Shown here: positions 56,159-64,000 of the stretch, piece after piece | Position numbering within the stretch: the first letter of the stretch is position 1 | How the letters are laid out: every line of letters starts with the position of its first letter | Assembly: GCA_938743325.2 (NCBI GenBank) | Contig: OW568875.1 | Location: 434,001 to 498,000, forward strand | Direction of reading: 5' to 3' | Origin: Pycnococcus provasolii | Lineage: Eukaryota; Chlorophyta; Pseudoscourfieldiophyceae; Pseudoscourfieldiales; Pycnococcaceae | Length of the DNA: 64,000 nt | The notes under the pieces: model-generated | Told to the model about the DNA's origin: nothing | Databases searched by the model: none | What the model saw: only the letters and a program-made list of their open reading frames with translations | Program-made: the position numbers and the translations under genes

Positions 56159-58105
56159 TCAAGCCAGCGGAGGAAGCGCCGCGTCGCCCGCCGCGTCGGC
56201 ATCCGTCTCCACGGCAAGCGCATCCGCCTCGAGATCAGATGCCGTGCCTGCGTCGCCCATCGCGCGACGGAGCGATCCAGCGTGGCGGAACGTCTCAGCA
56301 GACTCGTGACGACGGCGCAGATGCGCAAAAGCGGAAGCCTTGCGCGCGAGAAGCATCGCGCCGAGGGACGCATTGGCGGCAGCATCAGGTGTTGACAAGG
56401 TGGAGGCTGCACGTGCGCTCAGCACGCGACTATCTGCCGGATGATCGTCACCGTCCGAGTCGAGCAAAGTTGCGAGGCCGTCATCGCAGTCGAGCACGGC
56501 ACCGTCAAAGTCAGCTAGCGCCAGTCGACATGCCGCGCGATTTGCAATCGCGCTCACCACGTCGCGCGACGATGCACCATCTGGCGATGTGCGCAGGAGG
56601 GTCACAAGCGACCCGAACACCTCAAGTGCCGAGCCGTAGTCCTTCGCGCCGAAGCGACGTTCTCCAAGAGTACGCAGCGCCGCGGCACTGTCAGGTGAAG
56701 CTGCAACGCGCAGCTCATCCACCGCCAGCGCGACGTCTTGATCGTCCGGGCGAAGGCGCAGCGCAGCCTCCGCGTCGGTGAGTGCACGGTCGGGCAACGC
56801 CATCTGCCCAAGTGCGGATGACCGGCGCATGAGCAGCTTGAAACGTTGAGCACGCATGTCGGACGTTGTGGGTATCTTCGTTGGCGCCGCCACAACATTA
56901 CGAGCTGCCGCTTCGTCGTCCGTAAGGAATTCGCCAGCCTCGAAGCGGCTCTCAAGAGCCACCAGCGCCGCCGTGCAGTCCTCGACGCACGACTCGTAAT
57001 CCTCGCGCTTCATGTGCGCGATGGCGCGGTTCGCGTACACGCCGGGGACGTTTGGATCCTTCTCGAGCGCCAGGTTGTACGCGCGGATGGCACCTCCAAA
57101 GTCGCCCCGCTTCAGCGCAACATCGCCGCGATCCTTCAGGAAGAGCGGCTGTCGATCAGCTAAGCTCTCGCCATCCTGCTCCGCCGAGCGTGCGGCGATT
57201 GCCCTCTTGTTGTCATCGCGCAGCTTCTTCAGCTCCACCTCTCGGCTCTCGCGAGCGGGCATTTTCGATTCCAACTCGGTGAACTTTGCCTTCACAGCCG
57301 GTGCCGTCGCTCGTGGTGGTGGTGGAGGCTCCGCAGGTGCAGGCGCGGCGTTGCGTTGGGCCAGAGGTTGCTCGGAAGGCGGTGTTGGAGATGGCACCTC
57401 CGCTTCACGCGCCGCCTTTCTCCGCTCCGCCTCCTCCTGCGCCCAGCTGCCATCCTCCTCATCTTCGTCTTCTTCGTCCTCATCTTCGTCAGATTCCTCC
57501 TCCATGACTGCGCTCTTGCTCGTCGTCGTCGTCGTCGTCGTTGTCGTCGTCGTCGGCGGCGGCGGCGGCGGCAGAGACCTAATCTCCTGCACCTTCGCCT
57601 GGCCACTCTCCAGGCTTGCCTTCCACGCGTCGATGTCGTCGCGCTCCGCCTGAAGTTCCGCCTCCTTTCGCGCTTCGATCGTCTGTCTTTTCTGCGAGTC
57701 CATGTCGATGGTGCGGTCTGTCGCGTTCTTGCTGGCGGTTGTGATCACGCTTTTCTTTTTTTCGTGCGCCCCTCTCGTGCGCTCGTGCTCCTCCTCGATC
57801 GCCGCGTTTCTTCTCTCCATCAGCTCCCTCTTATCTCCCGTCGCCTGCAGTTGTCCCCACATTCCCTGCTCCACTTTGGCAAGTTTGAAGGACACACCCT
57901 TCGCGTCCACTGTCGCGCTTGAGTTGGCGACGTCGACGTCACCGAACAGGTCGCACGCGAAGAGGTACGGCGGCGCGTTGACTTTGATGAAGCACCTGCT
58001 TGTGAAGACTGCGGTGGTTCCCTTGACGACGACGCCTTTGATGGCGACATCGACGAAGACGCCTGCGAGCGTCTCCGTGAAGGTGTACGAGGGAGTCACG
58101 GGCAT
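56159..58105 (-). CDS. DNAAF4: Dynein axonemal assembly factor 4 (DYX1C1)
   Basis: Protein of 648 residues. The N-terminus is a p23-like CS domain (SYTFTETLAGVFVDVAIKGV, then FIKVNAPPYLFACDLFGDVD, then KGVSFKLAKVEQGMW), as in DYX1C1. A charged helical region (ELMERRNAAIEEEHERTR), an acidic run and a Pro-rich linker come next, followed by TPR repeats (KDRGDVALKRGDFGGAIRAY, NLALEKDPNVPGVYANRAIA). More TPR-like helices extend to the C-terminus. DNAAF4 works with HSP90/HSP70 to preassemble ciliary dynein arms in the cytoplasm. It is longer than the animal protein, mainly through the C-terminal region and linkers. Its stop faces the lipase-SAM stop at 155 bp. Confidence 0.9.
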   Translation of the reverse strand: MPVTPSYTFTETLAGVFVDVAIKGVVVKGTTAVFTSRCFIKVNAPPYLFACDLFGDVDVANSSATVDAKGVSFKLAKVEQGMWGQLQATGDKRELMERRNAAIEEEHERTRGAHEKKKSVITTASKNATDRTIDMDSQKRQTIEARKEAELQAERDDIDAWKASLESGQAKVQEIRSLPPPPPPTTTTTTTTTTTSKSAVMEEESDEDEDEEDEDEEDGSWAQEEAERRKAAREAEVPSPTPPSEQPLAQRNAAPAPAEPPPPPRATAPAVKAKFTELESKMPARESREVELKKLRDDNKRAIAARSAEQDGESLADRQPLFLKDRGDVALKRGDFGGAIRAYNLALEKDPNVPGVYANRAIAHMKREDYESCVEDCTAALVALESRFEAGEFLTDDEAAARNVVAAPTKIPTTSDMRAQRFKLLMRRSSALGQMALPDRALTDAEAALRLRPDDQDVALAVDELRVAASPDSAAALRTLGERRFGAKDYGSALEVFGSLVTLLRTSPDGASSRDVVSAIANRAACRLALADFDGAVLDCDDGLATLLDSDGDDHPADSRVLSARAASTLSTPDAAANASLGAMLLARKASAFAHLRRRHESAETFRHAGSLRRAMGDAGTASDLEADALAVETDADAAGDAALPPLA

Positions 58106-58289
58106 GGCAGATCAGCAGAAGCAGCACCACCAAAGGAAGGAGACCGGCGTGCGAGTGGCGAGAGAAATGAATGAATGTCGCGGAGTGGAGTGGAGATCAC
58201 GGCCGCGGCCGAGGCCAAAGGGGAGCGACGACGACCTGACGACGACGAGATGCGAAATACGACGAACGACAACAACCAGGTCGCGTCTT

Positions 58290-58445
58290 ACACCGGCCTT
58301 GCACAATGGTCAATGGCCCTGTAGCCCCTGTTTACTCGACGGCCTTGCACAATTGACCAGCTCTTATTACGGCCTTGCACAACGGCCTTGCACAATGCGT
58401 CAATGGCCTTGCACAATGGCCTTGCACAATGGCCTTGCACAGGTG
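58290..58445. repeat. GGCCTTGCACAAT repeat array
   Basis: About seven copies of GGCCTTGCACAAT, some separated by unique sequence. The core GGCCTTGCAC is the reverse complement of the decamer array at 22367-22451. Confidence 0.88.
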
Positions 58446-58519
58446 CACACTGGACAGGTGCACACGCATACCAGATACCCTAACGCTAACCCTAACGCTA
58501 ACCCTACACCCTAATCCAA

Positions 58520-58542
58520 CCCCCCCCCCCCCCCCCCCCCCC
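58520..58542. repeat. Poly(C) run of 23
   Basis: Uninterrupted C homopolymer directly after degenerate telomere-like units. Its exact length may be affected by sequencing error. Confidence 0.9.
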
Positions 58543-59123
58543 TTTCGGCAAAACATCACGGCATACCTTGGCTGCTCCCGAGGGCATCTTTCGTTGCGCT
58601 CGGGGAGGACTTCGAAGCTGTTGCAATTCGGTTGGCAGCAGGCGGGGACTCGAAGTTGAACGGAACGGATTTGTCGGGGGACCGGAACTCGACGGAACGT
58701 TTTCACCGGTTCATTTTTCGCCCCCTCCATTATTTTTTCCTCTCATTTTTCACCCGGCATTTCGCCTCCCCTATCAGCCTATCAGTAATCAGTAAACCTC
58801 CCCTCCGGCGCAGTCTCGTGCGTTGGTGGGTGCGTTGGCGTTGGTGGGTGTGCATCAGCCTGCCTGGGTTTGGTCTGGGTGGTGGTGCTTGAGTCACGAA
58901 CCTGCGTGATTTTGTGGGTGCGCCTCGACATCGGTGCATCGACACCAACCACCAGCATTTTTATTGGCGTCATCTCTGAAGGAAGTGGGGCGTGCTATCC
59001 CTTGCAGGCCGGTGTGAGGTGTCGCACCTGCTGCGTGCGGGTTTCGCACTTTCGCACCTGCTGACTGCCGTGCGTGCGGGCCGCTGAAACGAAAGCGTGA
59101 GCTCACTCTCACTCGCAATCAGC

Positions 59124-62100
59124 ATGAGACGCGCGGTGCATGGGATTGGGAACGTCGTTGCTGCCATCGCAGTTCTCGCGATGGCCGGTGTGACGTGGCC
59201 CGAGCTGAGCCTGGCCGAAACCACCGTCGACGTTGCGACGTTCGCGCAGTTTATGGAGGCTGTGCACGATAAGACGAGCGGGCCGAGCACCTTGCGACTC
59301 ACAAACGACATCGTCTACCCGACGGATGGATCTGTGCCGTCTGATGGAATCATCCTCAAGTACGCCGTGCGTATCGTCGGCGCGTGCTCGTCGACGTCGC
59401 TCGTCGTATCTGGCACGGTGGCCGCTGGAACGTGTATGCTCGACGCGAAGGAGGTGGACCGGCACTTCTTCTTCGTGAAGACGGCGAGCACGGCTGAGGT
59501 TGTGTTCGAGAAACTCGCTCTGGTGAACGGCAGGGTTAATAAAGTAGTTAATGGGTATAATGGAGGTGCTGTCTATGCCTGGTATGCGGGTGCGACTCGC
59601 TTCGAGGAGGTCATCTTCAAGGACAACACGGCTCCAAATGGAGGGGCGGTGGATGCATCTTATAGCGGCAAGGCGACATTCACTTCGTGCCGCTTCCTTG
59701 GAAACAAGGCATCATCGGTACGTTCCTCCCCCCCTTCCCCATCAATCTCACTCTGCCTTGATTCGCCACTTGATCTCTCGCGGCCCTCCACCACCGTCTG
59801 TCAGTTTGTGATTTGCACGTGCGACAGTCTGCGGTTCGGTACAGCGCGCGTTTTGTCTGTGATGTGTGTTGATGCGTGCGATATGCTTACCTGACTGGTA
59901 GCAGCGTATGGCGACGCCGCCGTTCGCGCTCTGTCGCTATTATTATATCTTTGCTTGCTTGTTTTGCTGGAACGACTCGGAATACACATCACTAATGCAA
60001 CGACACTCTCTACCTTCCCTTTCACACAATCGCACACTTACGCTACATCTTCACTCGACGACGCATGCTGATTTCTTCCGTCGTTCCAAACAACAGATTG
60101 GAGGTGCTGTACGGACGTACGGGACCGTGTCGAGTTTTACGGCGTGCACATTTGAGAACAACGAAGCGGTACGTCTTTGTCTTACGAATAGGCGGTTGCT
60201 TATGCGAACACACGCCTCCATACTCTTTCTCTCTCTCAGGCTGCTGCTGTTGGTGATGCTGCTTTCATACTCCGTCGTGATGGCTGTGCTCGCGAGACTT
60301 ACGTCGCGTACGGCGACGACGGCGGTATTGGCGTCTGGCGCGCGATGCAATCATCATCATTCTTATGGAAAACGAACGAACCTTCGCTTGGTGATGATAG
60401 GCAGCCTCGGACCGCGCTGCTTGGTCCCTTCGGAGAAAGCACGCCGTCTGTGATCGATGCTGCTGCTACCATGGGCACTCACATGTGAATGCCGTCATCG
60501 TCTCTGACGCGCGTCACGAATGATCATCATCAGAAGATGTTCCGACATGTGAACGGGCGACAACTCGCGTTGTGTATCTACGCGTGCGCACAGTCGCCTC
60601 CGCCGTGGCGGTATTTCAGCGTTGTTGCTTGTGGCCGGGGGTAAATCTCGTTCGAGCGTCGCAGATGTCCAAAGCTGCACTTCGATATTTGCGTGCGGAC
60701 AGATGACGATCGACGACAAAGAAAAAGGATGGAATCTCGCCTCATCACAACAAGACAATACGATGGTTCCAGGACTGGATCGTTCGTTTCGTCTTTGCCG
60801 TTCGTGTGCACAACCAGGTGCCTTCCGTCCGTCAACATCGCTGAGCCAGCCAGTCGCATCGCCATTCCCGCAACAGTGCGACATCACATGAACAGCAGCA
60901 GCAACAACAACACGCGATCACATGCGACGAGGAGCGGCGGTAGCACCAACAACATCCTCTTTATGTGCGGACGCGTATCATCAAGGCGGCGGATGGAGAG
61001 GTGGAACAACCACATACAACAACAACGAGACTAACAACGACTCGCCCACACCTTCCCACACACGCCACACTACCTGAATGGCTGATACTCGTAAAACCAC
61101 ACAGCATGCTGGAGGCGCGGTGGACTTGAACTATGTATCGTCGTCGACGTTCACGTTGTGCACGTTTCAGGGCAATCGGGCATTGGAGGGGGAATCCGAG
61201 GGGCACAATGTGAGGGTCGCTGGCGGATCCTCCTCTCCCGCCTCCGCCTCCTTCTACGCATGCACGTTCCTCGACTTACTGAGTGATGCCAATCATGGTG
61301 TGAGGAAATATAGTTCTGATGATTCCTTCACGTTCTACGACAACGCGCCGCCGCTTCCTCCTTCTCCTCCTTCTCCTCCTCCCGCCTACGTGACGACTTT
61401 CTCGGATCTCAAGACCATCCTGCACGACAAGGCCAGCGGGCCGAGCACCTTGCGACTCACAAACGACATCGTCTACCCGACGGATGGATCTGTGCCGTTA
61501 GGAGGAATCATCCTGAAGTACGCCGTGCGTATCGTGGGCGCGTGCTCGTCGACGTCGCTCGTCGTATCTGGCACGGTGTCCGCTGGAACGTGTATGCTGG
61601 ACGCGAAGGAGGTTGACCGGCACTTCGATGTGAAGACGGCGAGCACGGCTGAGGTTGTGTTCGAGAAACTCGCTCTGGTAAACGGCAAAAAGACAGGGGA
61701 TTATGATAGTGGAGGTGCTGTCAATGCCTACGGGACGGGTGCGACACGCTTCGAAGATGTGATATTCAAGGACAACACGGTTCCAAGTAGAGGAGGGGCG
61801 GTGTATGCATATGAGAGCGGCAAGGCGACATTCTCTTCGTGCCGCTTCCTGGGAAACAAGGCGAAAGGGGGAATTGTTCAGGTACGTTCCTCCCCCCATT
61901 CCCCCATCAATCTCATTCTGCCTTGATTCGCCACTTGATCTCTCGCGGGCCTTAAAACCACCGTCTGTCAGTTTGTGATTCGGACGAGCGACGGACTGCG
62001 GTTCGGTACGCGCGTTTTGCCTGTGATGATGTGTTTTGATGCGTGCGATATACCTACCGAAGTGGTAGCAGTGTATGGTGACGCCGCCGTTCGCGCTGTG

Positions 62101-64000
62101 TCGCTATTATAGCTTTGCTTTTGCTTGTTTTTCCGGAACGACTCGAGATACACATCACTAACACAACGACACTCCCCACCCTCCCTTTCGCATACTCGCA
62201 CACTTACGCTACGTTTCCTCTCGACGACACATGCTCATTCCTTCCGTCGTTCCAAACAACAGCTTGGAGGTGCTGTTTTGACGTTCAAGACCGCGTCGAG
62301 TTTTACGACGTGCACGTTTGAGAACAACGAAGCACAGGTACGTCTTTGTCTTACGAATAGGCGGTTGCTCAAGCGAACACACACCTCCATGCTTTTTCTT
62401 TTTCTCAGGCTGCTGTTGTTGGTGGTGCTGCTGCTGTCACACTCCATCGTGATGATGGCTATGCTCGCGAGACTTACTTCACGTACGGCGACGACGGCGG
62501 TATCGGCGTCTGTCTGGCGCGCGACGCAACCTCATCATCATTCTTATGGAAAACGAACGAACCTTCGCTTGATGGTGATGATAGCCTGATAGGCAGCCTC
62601 GGGCTGCGCTGCTTGGACCAGGCGGCGCTGCTGTCATGGGCATTCACTTGTGAATGCCGTCGTCGTCTCTGACACGCATCACGAATGATTATCATGAGAA
62701 TATGTTCCGACATGTGAACGGACGACAACTCGCGCTGCGTATCTACGCGTGCGCACAGTCGCCTCCGCCTTGGTGGTATCGCAGAGTCGATGCTTGTGGC
62801 TGTAGGTAAATCTCGTTCGAACGTCGCGGACATCCAAAGCTGCACTTCGATATGTGCGTGCGGACAGATGACGATCGACGACAAAGAAAAAGTATTGAAG
62901 CTCGGCTCATCACAACAAGACAATACGATGGTTCTAGGACTGGATCGTTCGTTTCGTCTTTGCCGTTCGTGTACACAGCCAAGCGCCTACCGTCCGTCAA
63001 CGTCGCTGAGCCGGCCAGTCGCATCGCCATCCCCGCGACAGCGCGACATCACATGACAGCAGCAGCAGCAACAACAACAACACGCCATCACTTGCGACGA
63101 GGAGCGGCGGTAGCACCAACAACAGCCTCGTGATATGCGGACGCGTATCATGGCGGCGGTTGGAGAGGTGGAACAATCACATACAACAACAACGAGACTA
63201 ACAACGACTCGCCCACACACACCTACACACACACGCCACACTACCTGAATGGCTGATACCCGTAAAACTAAACAGGATGAAGGAGGCGCGGTGGACTTGT
63301 ACCCTGGATCCTCGTCGACGTTCACGTTGTGCACGTTTCAGGGCAATCGGGCATTGCTTGGGGAATCCGAGGGGCACAATGTGATGGTCAGTGGCAGTTC
63401 CACCTATGGATCCTCCTCCGCCTCCTTCTACGCATGCACGTTCCTCGACTTACTGAGTGATTCCAATCATGGTGTGGTGAAATATACGGGCTATGGTTCT
63501 GATTCCTCCTTCACGTTCTACGACAACGCGCCGCCGCTTCCTCCTTCTCCTCCTTCTCCTTCTCCTCCACCACCACCACCGCTGACGTACTCGTACAGCA
63601 CGGGCTCGTGGTCGTCGTGCTCGGCGTCGTGCGGAGGAGGCACGGAGACGCGGTCCGTGACATGCAAGCAATCCGACGGCCAGAGCGTGTCGGACTCGTA
63701 CTGCTCGGGCTCGAAGCCGTCGATATCTCAGTCGTGCAACACGCAGGAATGCCTCACGTACTCGTACAGCACAGGCTCGTGGTCGTCGTGCTCTGCAACT
63801 TGCGGAGGAGGCACGGAGACGCGATCAGTCACGTGTAAGCAGTCGGACGGCCAAAGCGTGTCGGACTCGTACTGCTCGGGCTCGAAGCCGTCGATATCTC
63901 AGTCGTGCAACACGCAGGAATGCCTCACGTACTCGTACGTCACAGGCCTGTGGTCGTCGTGCTCTGCAACTTGCGGAGGAGGCACGGAGACGCGATCAGT
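59124..64000 (+). CDS. Secreted Pmp-repeat/TSP1 surface protein, multi-exon, runs off the right edge
   Basis: Supported exons, all phase 0: 59124-59717, 60097-60168, 61105-61881, 62263-62337, 63276-64000 and beyond. The protein starts with a signal peptide (VVAAIAVLAMAGVTWPELSLAE), then a parallel-beta-helix module (GPSTLRLTNDIVYPTDGS, VRIVGACSSTSLVVSGT). Pmp-like repeats follow: GGAVYA...FTSCRFLGNKA, GGAVRTYGTVSSFTACTFEN, GGAVDL...STFTLCTFQGN. The whole module is then duplicated. The last exon passes through a Pro-rich spacer into TSP1 repeats (SWSSCSASCGGGTETRSVTC), three by the window end. Extra exons may hide in the two long introns: a frame starting at 60240 (and 62409 in copy 2) is preceded by a 71-72 nt intron. 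Likely a surface adhesin. Confidence 0.78.
59236..63530. repeat. 2.16-kb tandem duplication of exons and introns
   Basis: The block starting near 59236 recurs near 61396, with corresponding exon starts 60097/62263 and 61105/63276 (offset about 2,160-2,171 bp). Introns are also alike, for example CGTTCCTCCCCCC followed by ATCAATCTCA, so the copy is recent and intragenic. Confidence 0.88.

Larger units (their letters stand above)
58106..59123. promoter_or_regulatory. Divergent intergenic region with several simple repeats
   Basis: Between DNAAF4 and the Pmp-like gene. It holds the GGCCTTGCACAAT array (58290-58445), degenerate telomere-like units CCCTAACGCTAA (58478-58515) and a 23-C homopolymer (58520-58542). 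No gene is supported. Confidence 0.6.

Noticed and set aside
1-64000. tRNA, rRNA or other classical RNA genes
   Set aside because: I saw no cloverleaf with A/B boxes or rRNA-like sequence by eye; a covariance-model scan was not possible here.

Overview
This window is nuclear DNA from a compact, GC-rich eukaryotic genome. It most likely comes from a flagellated unicellular alga. The evidence is spliceosomal introns (mostly 71-91 nt, GTACGT/GTAAGT-like donors, CAG acceptors), mitochondrial proteins with presequences (Mn-SOD, MPP-beta, ATP synthase gamma), probable plastid enzymes (single-function 3-dehydroquinate synthase, a glutaredoxin with a long leader, a DUF819 membrane protein), and five cilium or microtubule genes (EB1-like, IFT57, UPF0193, DLEC1/CFAP81, DNAAF4). 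Extensin-like SPPPP tracts in the surface proteins and the plastid-type DHQS favour a prasinophyte-like green alga, but a haptophyte or stramenopile alga is not excluded.

Positions 1-36.9 kb are gene-dense housekeeping DNA with alternating head-to-head and tail-to-tail neighbours. In order: Mn-SOD, TLC membrane protein, WW protein, a D-box/KEN-box protein, glutaredoxin, DHQS, a single-TM basic protein, EB1-like, AlkB-like dioxygenase, DUF819 protein, MPP-beta, a ZGRF1/Mte1 N-domain protein, ATP synthase gamma, dienelactone hydrolase, IFT57, UPF0193, DLEC1, a BRUTUS-like hemerythrin/RING protein, a SET methyltransferase and an RMD5/GID2-like E3 subunit. Tail-to-tail gaps can be as short as about 25 bp. 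Short TTAGGG/TTCGGG telomere-like tracts lie in most intervals that hold a gene 5' end and in none of the tail-to-tail gaps, so they may be promoter elements. A 1,980-bp Mutator-like element (about 323-bp inverted repeats, 9-bp target duplication) sits between the BRUTUS-like and SET genes.

Positions 36.9-64 kb differ. They hold a cluster of large modular surface or signalling proteins: a TIR-transmembrane-coiled-coil protein with 13-14 WD40 repeats, a Notch-repeat/thrombospondin protein with four identical repeats, a split SAM-domain gene, a 2,691-residue transmembrane ecto-lipase with a SAM tail, and a multi-exon Pmp-like/thrombospondin gene that runs off the right edge. These genes show recent duplication at several scales: identical repeats, a duplicated promoter-plus-signal-peptide cassette, and a 2.2-kb exon/intron duplication. 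The combination of TIR, WD40, SAM and lipase modules is reminiscent of innate-immune or cell-recognition systems and is the most interesting part of the window. That reading is inference.
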